Source of the DNA: Pseudomonadota bacterium
GTDB taxonomy: Bacteria; Pseudomonadota; Gammaproteobacteria; Nitrosococcales; Methylophagaceae
Length of the DNA stretch: 64,000 nucleotides
NCBI GenBank assembly: GCA_030576275.1
Contig: JALIBN010000024.1
Location: 81,490 to 145,489 of the forward strand
Direction: 5' to 3'
Made by a program: the position numbers and the translations under genes. Under the pieces are notes generated by a model. That model had not been told where the DNA came from and searched no databases. It saw only the letters and a program-made list of their open reading frames with translations. Positions 41,038 to 50,684 of the stretch are shown here, in pieces; positions within the stretch are counted from its first letter, which is position 1; each line of letters starts with the position of its first letter.

Positions 41038-43542
41038 TTATTTATGTTTTGGTGGGACTTTTGTTAGTTTCCAAATCTCATTATTGTATTCTTCCATTGT
41101 TCGATCAGTAGAGAATTTCCCACTGCGCGCGCAATTAAGAATACTCATTTCTGTCCAGCGTGGAATATCTTGATACGCGAGACTTGCTTGATGTTGTGCA
41201 TCAACATAACTACGGAAATCTGCAATAGTCATCCATGGATCATTATGGTCAGTAAAGGCATTAATAATATTGCCAAAACGATTTGGTTCACACTGATTAA
41301 AATGACCACCCTCTAATAAATCGACAACGCGTTTGAGATCTGGATCTTGGGCGATGATAGAGCGTGGATTGTAGCCTACATGGGCTTTCACAACTTCCTC
41401 TTCTGTTAAGCCGAAGAGGAAGAAGTTTTCATCACCGACTTCTTCATGAATTTCGATGTTGGCACCATCGAGCGTTCCGATAGTGATGGCACCATTCATC
41501 ATGAATTTCATGTTGCCGGTGCCCGATGCTTCTTTACCTGCAGTTGAAACTTGTTCTGATAGATCGGCGGCTGGGCAGATAATCTCCATTGCTGAAACTT
41601 GGTAGTTTGGTAAAAACACAACTTTTAGCCAATCACCAATGTCCGAATCATTATTGATAACTTGAGCCACATTGTTGATCAGTTTGATGATATCTTTGGC
41701 CATGGCGTAACCTGGAGCAGCTTTACCACCAAATAAGACACATCGTTTAGTCATACCTAAAGTATCACCACGTTTAATTCGATCATAAAGGTGAATAACG
41801 TGTAGTACATTTAATAGTTGACGTTTGTATTCGTGAATACGTTTTACTTGAATATCAAACATTGCATCGGTACTAAAAGTCACGCCACAGCTTTCTTGAA
41901 CTAAATCAGCTAGGCGTTTTTTATTATCTAGTTTTGCTTGGCGCCATTGTTCCTGGAACTTCGGTTTAGTGGCATACGGCGTTAAATTTTCAAGTTCACT
42001 CAATTGAGTAATCCATTTATCGCCGATGGTGTCATTAAGTAGTTGACGCAATTGTGGATTACACCAAGCCATCCACCGACGCTGAGTAACACCGTTCGTT
42101 TTATTGTTGAATTTTTCCGGCCACAGCTGGTAAAAGTCGTTAAATAAACCTTTTTGTAATAATTCTGAATGGAGTGCCGCAACACCATTGATCGAGTAAC
42201 TACCCACAATCGCCAAATGTGCCATACGCACACTTTGTTGATGGCCCTCTTCAATGATTGACATGCGAGCCAGGCGCGCTTTATCGCCAGGCCAGTGGTT
42301 AGCCACTTCACTTAAGAAACGTGCATTAATTTCATAAATTATTTCAAGTACGCGAGGTAGTAAACGACTAAACATGTTGACAGACCAGCGTTCTAGGGCT
42401 TCTGGCAATAGAGTATGGTTGGTGTAGGCCATAGTTTTAGTGGTGATTGTCCATGCCTTCTCCCAGCTTAAACCATGCTCATCCATTAATAGACGCATTA
42501 ACTCGGCTACAGCGACAGTTGGGTGAGTGTCATTGAGTTGGAAGCAGTTTTTTTCAGCAAAATTATCAAAGTTTTCACTATGCGTGGTGACCCAATAATC
42601 CAGAATATCCTGCAAGCTAGCTGAAGCAAGAAAATATTGCTGACGTAGGCGTAATTCTTTACCATTTTCACTAGAGTCATTCGGGTAAAGCACCATACTG
42701 ATATTTTCAGCTGCATTTTTAGATGCAACGGCTTCAGTATATGAGCCAGAGTTAAAGTCTTCTAAGTTAAATTCATCGGTAGCCGCAGATTTCCACAAGC
42801 GTAATTTATTGACCGTACCATTTTGGTAGCCAGGTACAGGTAAATCATAAGGCACGGCTAACACATCGTTAGAATCAACCCAGTAAACTTGCATTTTACC
42901 TTGGCTATTTTTACGGAATTCAGTATGACCACCAAATTTAACGCGTTGGGTGAATTCAGGACGTTCTAGTTCCCATGGATTACCATCACGTAACCAATGA
43001 TCTGGCATTTCAATTTGATTACCATCTTCGATACTTTGTTGGAACATACCGTACTCATAACGAATGCCATAACCAGTAACCGGCAATTGTAGGGTTGCGC
43101 AGCTATCGATAAAACAGGCGGCAAGGCGACCTAATCCACCATTACCTAGTCCCGCATCGTGTTCTAGTTCTGTCAATTCTTCAAAATTTAAGCCAAGATC
43201 GTGCATAGCCTTGGTAGAAACTTCATCTAAACCTAAATTCAGTGCGGCATTACCCATTGCGCGACCCATTAGGAATTCCATGGATAGATAATAGGCTTGT
43301 TTACACTTGGTTTCTGCGTAAGTGTGTTTGGTGTGTTTCATCCGTTCAAACAAACGATCACGTAATGTGATTGCTAAAGATGAATATAAATAATGGCCTG
43401 AAGCACTGCCTTTATCTTGGGCAAGATGATTGCCGTAATAATTTTTGAAATCATAAATGATGGATTTTTTATCCATGCCTAGAGATGGTGTGTCAAATAG
43501 ATCTGGGTTTGGTGTAATTACTGGATCGTAACGTGGGCTCAT
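41038..43542 (-). CDS. glgP: glycogen/alpha-glucan phosphorylase
   Basis: GlgP releases glucose-1-phosphate from glycogen or maltodextrin with PLP. The 834-residue protein is full length. Markers are YYLSMEFLMGRAMGNAALNL, GNGGLGRLAACFIDSCATL, FQLNDTHPTVAVAELMRLL, VKRIHEYKRQLLN and the PLP site EASGTGNMKFMMNGAITIGT with Lys679. No other glycogen genes are nearby. It begins 27 bases after the soxD-like cytochrome on the same strand, so it may share a transcript with sox and engB, an odd pairing. Confidence 0.95.
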   Translation of the reverse strand: MSPRYDPVITPNPDLFDTPSLGMDKKSIIYDFKNYYGNHLAQDKGSASGHYLYSSLAITLRDRLFERMKHTKHTYAETKCKQAYYLSMEFLMGRAMGNAALNLGLDEVSTKAMHDLGLNFEELTELEHDAGLGNGGLGRLAACFIDSCATLQLPVTGYGIRYEYGMFQQSIEDGNQIEMPDHWLRDGNPWELERPEFTQRVKFGGHTEFRKNSQGKMQVYWVDSNDVLAVPYDLPVPGYQNGTVNKLRLWKSAATDEFNLEDFNSGSYTEAVASKNAAENISMVLYPNDSSENGKELRLRQQYFLASASLQDILDYWVTTHSENFDNFAEKNCFQLNDTHPTVAVAELMRLLMDEHGLSWEKAWTITTKTMAYTNHTLLPEALERWSVNMFSRLLPRVLEIIYEINARFLSEVANHWPGDKARLARMSIIEEGHQQSVRMAHLAIVGSYSINGVAALHSELLQKGLFNDFYQLWPEKFNNKTNGVTQRRWMAWCNPQLRQLLNDTIGDKWITQLSELENLTPYATKPKFQEQWRQAKLDNKKRLADLVQESCGVTFSTDAMFDIQVKRIHEYKRQLLNVLHVIHLYDRIKRGDTLGMTKRCVLFGGKAAPGYAMAKDIIKLINNVAQVINNDSDIGDWLKVVFLPNYQVSAMEIICPAADLSEQVSTAGKEASGTGNMKFMMNGAITIGTLDGANIEIHEEVGDENFFLFGLTEEEVVKAHVGYNPRSIIAQDPDLKRVVDLLEGGHFNQCEPNRFGNIINAFTDHNDPWMTIADFRSYVDAQHQASLAYQDIPRWTEMSILNCARSGKFSTDRTMEEYNNEIWKLTKVPPKHK

Positions 43543-43569
43543 AAAAGGGATCCTTAAATATTGAACTTA

Positions 43570-44106
43570 TTAGTATTTATCAGGGAAAATAGCGATAAAG
43601 CCATCACGATTTGGCATCGAGACCTGAGGCAGATTCTCTTCGTTGAGTTCTTGGTCTATCGGAATTATATCATCTTCACTTAATAGATAGGCACACAAGG
43701 CATACACTTCATTGGCAGAAAGGGAAAAGGGTGCATCAATAGGCATGGCACGACGGATATAATCAAATAATGTCGTGGCATAGGGCCAGTAACTGTTTAT
43801 AGTCTTTTCGGGGTATTCGCTGGTGAGAGAACCCACTTCTCCGACTAAAGGTTCTGCGCTACCACCAATACCTGCAGGACCATGACAGCCGGCACATTTC
43901 ATCGCAAAAATTTTGGTACCTTGCGCGGATGAGCCCTTACCAATTGGTAGGCCTTTTCCATCAGGGGTAATGGTTAAATTCCATTCTGCTTGTGTACTGA
44001 GTTGCTCTGCAGATTTGCCTAACGATTGATACTCGGCATAGGCATAGCTGTGTGAAAAACATGCGATTAACAAAAGACTACTTATAAAACTAAATCCCGT
44101 AGACAT
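43570..44106 (-). CDS. monohaem c-type cytochrome, SoxD/SorB-like partner of SoxC
   Basis: The 178-residue protein has a signal peptide (hydrophobic to about residue 22) and one haem site CAGCH in MKCAGCHGPAGIGGS. The sequence PYATTLFDYIRRAMPIDAPF with the candidate axial Met and LSANEVYALCAYLL is typical of SoxD-type cytochromes. Paracoccus SoxD is about twice as long with two haems; this one is single-domain. It overlaps the SoxC-like gene by 17 bases and should accept its electrons in the periplasm. Confidence 0.87.
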   Translation of the reverse strand: MSTGFSFISSLLLIACFSHSYAYAEYQSLGKSAEQLSTQAEWNLTITPDGKGLPIGKGSSAQGTKIFAMKCAGCHGPAGIGGSAEPLVGEVGSLTSEYPEKTINSYWPYATTLFDYIRRAMPIDAPFSLSANEVYALCAYLLSEDDIIPIDQELNEENLPQVSMPNRDGFIAIFPDKY

Positions 44107-45349
44107 GGTTGATATCTCCTGTTTCGGTGATTTCCCAGCTGACTATGGCGTTGTAATGAAAAAAACCATATGTACCACGATTAGCCACGAGATCATTTCG
44201 CGTCGGTTGAACGTAACCGGTTTCATCTGTAGCTCTACTTTGTAATACTGAATAATCACCTTGCCAATGCCAAGGTAAACTAAAACGGGTAAAAGCACGA
44301 TCGAGGATGGGGCCATGCAGTTCTGCATCAGTCCATGTATCACCGCCATCAGCAGAGATTTCGACGCGAGTAATTTTGCCACGACCTGACCAAGCAAGGC
44401 CACTAAGCTGGTAGGTCCCAGGGTTATCTGGCAGCATCATCCCGAGAGAGGGCGAGGTGATCAGCGATTTTGCTTCCATGATGAAGGTAAATTGACGAGC
44501 AGTGCCATCTGGCTGTAATTCTGTATATTGTGATGTTTCGTCACGAGTCATTGCAGGTTGTTTACTTAGCCGCAATTGTCGCAACCATTTAACGTTTAAA
44601 ATGCCTTCCCATCCGGGTAATACTAATCGCATCGGGTAGCCGTTTTCGGGGCGTAATCGCTCACCGTTTTGGTAGAGTGCTAGTAGGGCGTCATCGAGTA
44701 ATTTTTCTAATGGAATGCTGATATTGAGTGCTGCGCCATCAGCACCTTCTGCGATCACCCATTTGGCGTCAGTTTTAATGCCAGCTTCTTGTAATAAAAG
44801 CCTAACGGGGATACCTGTCCATTCTGCGTTAGAGACTAGGCCGTGTGCATATCCAGCTTTTGATTGAATCGGATTAGTACGCCAACCGCTATTACTGTTG
44901 CCGCCACATTCGATAAAACAAGTACGGGAAATCATCGGGTAGCGCAGTAGGCTCGCCACATCAAAACTTAGTGGTTTATCAACTAAACCATTAACAAGTA
45001 ATGTGTGTTGCGTAGGGTCAATTTGCGGTACACCATTGTGATGTCGTTCATAATGAAGTCCGTTCGGTGTGATGGTGCCTTGTAAATCATGCAACGGCGT
45101 CCATGACACCCCGTTACCTAGCGCGTCTGGATTAGCAGAAATCCAACGAATAACTTGTTGTTCATGGGGTGAGGGCTGACCATAATTACTGAAACCTTTG
45201 CCAGATGTTTTCATCCACTCGGGTAAGTCATCAGATAAGCTTAGTTTAGTCTGAGCAGCCCAGACTGGTAGACTGAAGGTGCCAGCGAAAGCACTACCTA
45301 GAGCAATTTTTTGTAAAAACTGGCGGCGACTATCGGTGGGCTTGATCAT
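44090..45349 (-). CDS. soxC: SoxC-like sulfite dehydrogenase, molybdenum cofactor subunit
   Basis: The 419-residue protein belongs to the sulfite oxidase family (oxidoreductase molybdopterin-binding plus dimerisation domains). A twin-arginine signal (DSRRQFLQKIALG) shows folded export to the periplasm. The molybdenum ligand is probably Cys148 in TCFIECGGNSNSGW, and PMRLVLPGWEGILNVKWLRQ is typical of SoxC. The C-terminal domain has ITRVEISADGGDTWTDAEL. With the adjacent cytochrome it forms a SoxCD-like pair. Other sox genes are absent from the window, so sulfite or a similar substrate is likely but unproven. Confidence 0.9.
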   Translation of the reverse strand: MIKPTDSRRQFLQKIALGSAFAGTFSLPVWAAQTKLSLSDDLPEWMKTSGKGFSNYGQPSPHEQQVIRWISANPDALGNGVSWTPLHDLQGTITPNGLHYERHHNGVPQIDPTQHTLLVNGLVDKPLSFDVASLLRYPMISRTCFIECGGNSNSGWRTNPIQSKAGYAHGLVSNAEWTGIPVRLLLQEAGIKTDAKWVIAEGADGAALNISIPLEKLLDDALLALYQNGERLRPENGYPMRLVLPGWEGILNVKWLRQLRLSKQPAMTRDETSQYTELQPDGTARQFTFIMEAKSLITSPSLGMMLPDNPGTYQLSGLAWSGRGKITRVEISADGGDTWTDAELHGPILDRAFTRFSLPWHWQGDYSVLQSRATDETGYVQPTRNDLVANRGTYGFFHYNAIVSWEITETGDINHVYGI

Positions 45350-45363
45350 CTTTATACCTTTAA

Positions 45364-45996
45364 TTATTCGCTTGTGGGCTCAAGCTCAGGAGATGGTTCA
45401 TTCAATAAAAACCAACTATCTAATTTGGCGATGGCTTCATCTCTGCCTGTTTTTTTGAGTGATGAAAAAAGTTGTGCGCTCGCGTTGAGTTCCAACTTTT
45501 TAATTTCAGCCAAAACACTATGTAAAGTTGCCATCGCCGCGCCGTGTTTGAGTTTGTCTGATTTGGTCAGCAAAATATGTACATCTAAATCTTTTTGATT
45601 TGACCAACGAATCATTTGAATATCGAATTGTTTGAGAGGGTGTCGAATATCCATCATGATCATTAATCCTTGAAGTGACTGACGCGTGTCGAGATATTGA
45701 CCTAGATTTTGTTGCCAGCGAATCTTCATCTGTTCAGGCACTTTAGCGTAGCCATAGCCAGGAAGATCGACCAGTGTGCGGCTGTCATCTAGCGCAAAAA
45801 AGTTGATCATTTGGGTGCGGCCTGGTGTTTTACTGATGCGGGCAAGTGCCTTGTGATCGGTGATGGTATTAATAGCACTCGACTTGCCAGCATTTGAACG
45901 TCCCGCAAAAGCAACTTCGAGACCGATATCGGCTGGTAATTCAGATAATTGAGTAGCGCTGATAGTGTAATGCGCTTGGCGATAAAACTGTGACAT
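45364..45996 (-). CDS. engB: ribosome biogenesis GTPase EngB (YihA/YsxC)
   Basis: EngB is an essential GTPase for assembly of the 50S subunit. The 210-residue protein has G1 FAGRSNAGKSSAIN, G3 LVDLPGYGYAKVPE, G4 LLTKSDKLKHGAAM and G5 AQLFSSLKK. It is divergent from a cytochrome c4 gene, an arrangement conserved in gammaproteobacteria, and only 14 bases separate it from the SoxC-like gene downstream. Confidence 0.95.
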   Translation of the reverse strand: MSQFYRQAHYTISATQLSELPADIGLEVAFAGRSNAGKSSAINTITDHKALARISKTPGRTQMINFFALDDSRTLVDLPGYGYAKVPEQMKIRWQQNLGQYLDTRQSLQGLMIMMDIRHPLKQFDIQMIRWSNQKDLDVHILLTKSDKLKHGAAMATLHSVLAEIKKLELNASAQLFSSLKKTGRDEAIAKLDSWFLLNEPSPELEPTSE

Positions 45997-46081
45997 AGTG
46001 GTGAACTCATAGGTGCAAAATTAAGCTAATAGAGGTAGCATACCAAGAGTTTTATTTAATGAAAGTGGAATTTTGGGAATT

Positions 46082-46693
46082 ATGATGAAGAAAATGTTAC
46101 TGACGGCGGTAATAGGCGTGACCTTGGCCATGTCTACTTCTCTAATGGCTGCTGGAAATGTAGCCGCGGGTAAAAGTAAAGCGCTTATGTGCGCGGCTTG
46201 CCATGGTGCTGATGGCAATAGCTCATCGGACATGTTTCCAAAATTAGCGGGGCAAGGTGAAGCCTATCTTGTCAAACAGCTTATAGAATTTAAAAGTGGT
46301 GTTCGTAGCAATGCTGTAATGGCATCGATGGTCGCCGCTTTGAGTGAACAAGATATGGCCGATATTGCGGCATATTATTCTAGTAAAACAATTACTCCAG
46401 GTGCGGTCTCAGAAGATTTGGCCGCAGCAGGTCAACAAATATTCCGCGGGGGTAATAAAGAATCTGGTTTACCTGCATGTATGGCCTGTCATGGCCCTGC
46501 TGGTGCTGGGGTGCCGGCGGCAAAATGGCCTGCATTATCAGGCCAGCATAGTGCTTATGTTGAAGCGCAATTAAAATCTTTTGCGGCGGGTACACGTAGC
46601 AATGATCCAAATAGTATGATGCGTGATATTGCATCAAAAATGACAGCCGACGAAATGAAGGCCGTTGCTGCTTATGTTGCAGGTTTACACTAA
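46082..46693 (+). CDS. dihaem cytochrome c4
   Basis: The product, about 203 residues, has a signal peptide (LLTAVIGVTLAMSTSLMAAG) and two similar cytochrome c domains with haem sites CAACH (ALMCAACHGADGNSSSDMF) and CMACH (ACMACHGPAGAGVPAAKWP). Axial Met candidates lie in SNAVMASMV and NSMMRDIASKM. Cytochrome c4 carries electrons in the periplasm to terminal oxidases. ATG 46082 or 46085 are possible; an upstream TTG frame is rejected. It precedes resB and ccsA, which attach haem to such proteins. Confidence 0.93.
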   Translation: MMKKMLLTAVIGVTLAMSTSLMAAGNVAAGKSKALMCAACHGADGNSSSDMFPKLAGQGEAYLVKQLIEFKSGVRSNAVMASMVAALSEQDMADIAAYYSSKTITPGAVSEDLAAAGQQIFRGGNKESGLPACMACHGPAGAGVPAAKWPALSGQHSAYVEAQLKSFAAGTRSNDPNSMMRDIASKMTADEMKAVAAYVAGLH

Positions 46694-46728
46694 ACCTTTA
46701 AATCTTTTGATTTAATTATAAAGATATC

Positions 46729-46758
46729 GCCGCATAGTGAAGACTGTGCGGCTTTTCT
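46729..46758 (+). terminator. hairpin between cytochrome c4 gene and resB
   Basis: A 6-bp GC stem (GCCGCA / TGCGGC) is followed by TTTTCT. It may partly terminate the cytochrome c4 transcript before resB, which starts about 50 bases on. Confidence 0.55.
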
Positions 46759-46804
46759 ATATTAGCCCCACCCTAACGTACCAAAACCTGGGTTCCATAA
46801 CGAT

Positions 46805-48814
46805 ATGTCTGAAACCAATAATTTATCTGTATCTCGAAAATCATTCAGCCAACGCCTGTTTCTTTTTTTAGGCTCGATGGATCTAGCAATCACGCTGTTG
46901 CTAGCCTTGGCTGTAGCATCGATTATCGGCACCGTATTACAACAAAATCAGCCTTACTCTGACTATCTAATTAAATTCGGGCCATTCTGGTTTGAGTTAT
47001 TTGAATCAGCCGGATTGTATGATGTTTATAGTGCTATATGGTTTCTTTCTATTCTCGTCTTATTGGTCACGTCTACTTCTGTTTGCGTCATTAGGAATGG
47101 GCCCTCTATGGTGCGTGACATGTGGAATTTGCGTACACATGTACAGCGTAAATCGTTACGCGCCATGCGGCATAATACTGCATGGACAGTCGGTTCTCCG
47201 GCTGAAGATACTGTGACGAAATTAGAAAGTAACTTTTCTAAACTTGGTTTTAGAGTAAAACAAACACCCAAAACTGATGAAGTCCTTGTATCTGCGATGC
47301 GTGGAGGAATGAACAGATTAGGCTATTTGTTGACGCATCTAGCTATTGTTGTGATTTGCTTAGGTGGCTTAATGGATAGTAATTTGCCATTAAAATTCGC
47401 GGAATGGCAGGGACGAATAAACATAGAAACGCGTGATTTACCGTTGAGTCAGATTCCAGCAAAAAGCAAGCTTGCTGTAGGCTCTCAAGCATTTCGTGGT
47501 AGCGTTAATATTCCAGAAGGCCAGTCATCAAGTGTGGTATTTGTAGCGATGCGTGATGGTTATTTAGTCCAAAATCTACCCTTTAAAGTAGAAGTAAAAG
47601 ATTTTCGTATTGAACATTATGCGACCGGTCAGCCCAAATCATTCGAATCCGATTTAGTCGTTTATGATGATGATTTAGCCGAGCCCTTGACGACTACAAT
47701 TGCCGTTAATCATCCTTTAATTCACAAAGGCTATGCGATATATCAGGCTAGTTTCAGCGATGGTGGTTCAGCGTTATCTCTTGATGCTTGGCCATTAGAT
47801 GGTCAAGCGGGCAATGAACCGCTGAGTTTTGATTCAAAAGTGTTTGAACGAAGAATGATGCATTGGGGTGATAATTCTTCACAACTCGAAATAACGTCAT
47901 TCCGTCCGTTTAATATCAATCCCGATCCTACTGAGGAGGATCCTAACAACGTGCGTAATTTTGGTCCGAGTATTGAGTTTAAGCTTCGATCGAATACTGG
48001 CGAGGCACAAGAATATCAAAATTACATGTTGCCAGTGACACGGAATGGGCGCGACTTTTATTTGAGTGGTGTACGCTCAAGCCCCGCCGATGAATTTGGT
48101 TACTTGTATTTGCCGCTTGATAAACAGGGAGGTTTGACAGGGTTTAGTCATTTTTTGCAACGCTTATATGATAAAAAAGTAGTTGATGAGATTGCGCGTG
48201 AAATGACATCGACGACGCTTAACTCGGTGGCAAATAGTGACGAAAAATTAGCACAAAGCCTTCACGATACTTTGATGACATTAGTCGAGATGTTTGTGGC
48301 AGGTGGCTTTTCTAATGTAACCGTATTTATCGAAACGACATTACCTGAAGCTGAACGCGCGACCTTAGGTCCTGCTTACTTGAGCATGTTGCGAGAAATA
48401 TTAGCGCGGGTGTATGTTAATGGCCTGTACCTTCCAGAACAACAACCTCCTAGTGAGTCAGAATTATTATTTTTACAAGATGCTGTCGATGCTATAGGAA
48501 GCTTGCCACGATATGGTTCGCCAGTTTATTTTGAGCTGACAGACTATGAGCATGTAGAAGCGAGTGGACTACAAATCGCACAATCGCCAGGAAAACCGAT
48601 AGTCTATTTTGGTTGTGCGATGTTAATTATGGGGGTTTTTTTACTCTTCTATTTACCGCAACGTCGATTCTGGGCCTTAGTGAAAGTAAACGGCAGTCAA
48701 ACAGATATCTTGCTGGCGGGTATGAGTAATCGTAATCCCCGTGAGTTTGATGGCTATTTTGAACAAATCAGTGATGAATTAAAACTAACCTCAGGGAACT
48801 CTAGCCCTCACTAG
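46805..48814 (+). CDS. resB: cytochrome c biogenesis protein ResB/Ccs1
   Basis: ResB is one half of the System II haem-delivery complex. The 669-residue protein has three N-terminal helices (LFLFLGSMDLAITLLLALAV, then VYSAIWFLSILVLLVTSTSVC, then LTHLAIVVICLGGLMD), a large periplasmic domain and one C-terminal helix (FGCAMLIMGVFLLFYLPQRR). The sequence MRGGMNRLGYLLTHLA is typical. It is followed by ccsA and dsbA, so haem export, ligation and disulfide formation are co-located. Confidence 0.93.
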   Translation: MSETNNLSVSRKSFSQRLFLFLGSMDLAITLLLALAVASIIGTVLQQNQPYSDYLIKFGPFWFELFESAGLYDVYSAIWFLSILVLLVTSTSVCVIRNGPSMVRDMWNLRTHVQRKSLRAMRHNTAWTVGSPAEDTVTKLESNFSKLGFRVKQTPKTDEVLVSAMRGGMNRLGYLLTHLAIVVICLGGLMDSNLPLKFAEWQGRINIETRDLPLSQIPAKSKLAVGSQAFRGSVNIPEGQSSSVVFVAMRDGYLVQNLPFKVEVKDFRIEHYATGQPKSFESDLVVYDDDLAEPLTTTIAVNHPLIHKGYAIYQASFSDGGSALSLDAWPLDGQAGNEPLSFDSKVFERRMMHWGDNSSQLEITSFRPFNINPDPTEEDPNNVRNFGPSIEFKLRSNTGEAQEYQNYMLPVTRNGRDFYLSGVRSSPADEFGYLYLPLDKQGGLTGFSHFLQRLYDKKVVDEIAREMTSTTLNSVANSDEKLAQSLHDTLMTLVEMFVAGGFSNVTVFIETTLPEAERATLGPAYLSMLREILARVYVNGLYLPEQQPPSESELLFLQDAVDAIGSLPRYGSPVYFELTDYEHVEASGLQIAQSPGKPIVYFGCAMLIMGVFLLFYLPQRRFWALVKVNGSQTDILLAGMSNRNPREFDGYFEQISDELKLTSGNSSPH

Positions 48815-48851
48815 GTTTCTTAACTGTGTATTAATAAATGAAGAGTCATTA

Positions 48852-50009
48852 ATGAATAAACTAGCAGGGATAATGTTAACCGAAACAAGCAGTCCACTCA
48901 TACAATGGTTGTGGCGTGGCGCAATGGTCTTAGCCGGTATCATCTTATTGACGATGTATTACGACGTCTTTGATTATTACGAAGTGGGCATTGTTGTTCT
49001 AACCGCATTTTGTATGGCTTTGATCGGCCAGAACTGGATGGGTATCCGCTGGTATATTATCGTGGTGGGGCTACTTAGTTTATTTGCCATTCAGCGATAT
49101 GCGAATGATCTTACGCTTGCTAATAGCGATTTCTTTTTGAATTATATGTTAGCTAGTCAATCTGCTTTTATGTGGATGAGTGCCTTGTTTGTGATGGCGA
49201 CAGTGACTTATTTTGCAGGCTTATTTCTGCGTTCTGAATTTACTCAAAAAATAGGCACGGCGCTTACTTGGTCAGCAAGTGCAATGGGTATGATTGGTTT
49301 GATGGTTCGCTGGAAGGAATCATATTTGATTGGTCCAGATGTCGGTCATATCCCCGTCAGTAATTTATATGAAGTCTTTATCTTATTTGCGATTATCACA
49401 TCAATACTTTATTTGTTTTATGAGCGACGCTATCAAACACGTGCTTTAGGCGGCTTTGTATTACTGGTAATTAGTTCTGCTGTAGCATTTCAGCTTTGGT
49501 ATACATTTGAACGTCAAGCCCATGAGATTCAGCCATTAGTGCCTGCTTTACAAAGTTATTGGATGAAGATTCACGTGCCTGCTAACTTTGTTGGTTATGG
49601 CGCATTTGCCATGGCCGCGATGATCGGGGTGGCGTATTTATTAAAATCATGGCGTCAATCAGTAAACCCACAAGGTTTATTAGCTACAACATTACCGGAT
49701 AAGGCCGTCATGGATGATCTTATGTACAAAGCTATAGCCCTAGGTTTTGCATTTTTCACCTTAGCTACTATTTTAGGTGCATTGTGGGCAGCTGAAGCAT
49801 GGGGTGGATACTGGTCTTGGGATCCTAAAGAAACGTGGGCTTTAATCGTCTGGTTAAATTATGCCGCATGGCTACATATGCGTATGACTAAAGGCTGGCA
49901 CGGCCGACCAATGGCATGGTGGGCTGTCATAGGCTTATTTGTGACGTTATTTGCCTTCTTGGGCGTTAATATGTTTTTGTCAGGGTTGCATTCCTACGGC
50001 ACTTTGTAA
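48852..50009 (+). CDS. ccsA: cytochrome c biogenesis protein CcsA/ResC, haem ligation
   Basis: The 385-residue protein has about ten helices and the WWD haem-handling motif EAWGGYWSWDPKETWALIVW. Conserved His residues flank it (PANFVGYGA region and AAWLHMRMTKGWHGRP). With ResB it transports haem to the periplasm and attaches it to CXXCH. It starts 37 bases after resB. The product name in databases varies (CcsB, CcsA or ResC). Confidence 0.94.
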   Translation: MNKLAGIMLTETSSPLIQWLWRGAMVLAGIILLTMYYDVFDYYEVGIVVLTAFCMALIGQNWMGIRWYIIVVGLLSLFAIQRYANDLTLANSDFFLNYMLASQSAFMWMSALFVMATVTYFAGLFLRSEFTQKIGTALTWSASAMGMIGLMVRWKESYLIGPDVGHIPVSNLYEVFILFAIITSILYLFYERRYQTRALGGFVLLVISSAVAFQLWYTFERQAHEIQPLVPALQSYWMKIHVPANFVGYGAFAMAAMIGVAYLLKSWRQSVNPQGLLATTLPDKAVMDDLMYKAIALGFAFFTLATILGALWAAEAWGGYWSWDPKETWALIVWLNYAAWLHMRMTKGWHGRPMAWWAVIGLFVTLFAFLGVNMFLSGLHSYGTL

Positions 50010-50039
50010 GTTGATTTTATAGATAAGGATTAGATTCAA

Positions 50040-50669
50040 ATGAAGAAAATGTTTAAAGCGATACTTTTATTAAGTGCTAGCTTGTTACCTCTAGCAGCCA
50101 TGGCTACACCACTTGCCTATGTTGAAGGCGTGCATTACAAAACTACGGCGCAACGTATTGCTACTAGCGATGAAAAAGTCGTAGAAGTTATAGAACTATT
50201 TTCTTATAGTTGCCCACATTGCTTTAACCTCGATCCGCAAGTGCACGAATGGGAAAAAACACTACCAGTAAATGTAACTTTTGACCGTGTGCCGGCAATA
50301 TTTCGTGATAGTTGGTTACAATTAGCTAGAGTCTTTTATACCGCTGAAGCAACGGGTGATTTAGAAAAGTTACATTCAGTTATCTTTAATGCTATTCATG
50401 TAGAAAAACGTCGTCTGGAAACAGAAGAGCAATTACTAGATTTTGTTGCTGAGCAGGGCATAGACCGTGATATGTTTGCTAAAACAATGAATTCCTTTTC
50501 CGTAAAAGGAAAAGTGAAAAAAGCATTATTATTAAGCAAAACTTCAGGAATCACTGGTGTGCCATCTATGATCGTTAATGGTAAATATATTGTTGATGCG
50601 CCAATGGCTGGTGGAATGCCTGAAATGCTTAAGGTAGTTGATTTCTTGGTCCAACAGGAATTGAATTAA
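50040..50669 (+). CDS. dsbA: thiol:disulfide interchange protein DsbA
   Basis: DsbA oxidises cysteines of exported proteins. The 209-residue product has a signal peptide (LLLSASLLPLAAMATP) and thioredoxin fold with active site Cys58-Pro-His-Cys61 (FSYSCPHCFNLDP). The cis-proline loop is SGITGVPSMIVNGKY. It follows ccsA by 30 bases and is closed by the terminator at 50685-50709. dsbB is not in the window. Confidence 0.95.
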   Translation: MKKMFKAILLLSASLLPLAAMATPLAYVEGVHYKTTAQRIATSDEKVVEVIELFSYSCPHCFNLDPQVHEWEKTLPVNVTFDRVPAIFRDSWLQLARVFYTAEATGDLEKLHSVIFNAIHVEKRRLETEEQLLDFVAEQGIDRDMFAKTMNSFSVKGKVKKALLLSKTSGITGVPSMIVNGKYIVDAPMAGGMPEMLKVVDFLVQQELN

Positions 50670-50684
50670 TAGCTAAAGTTAAAT

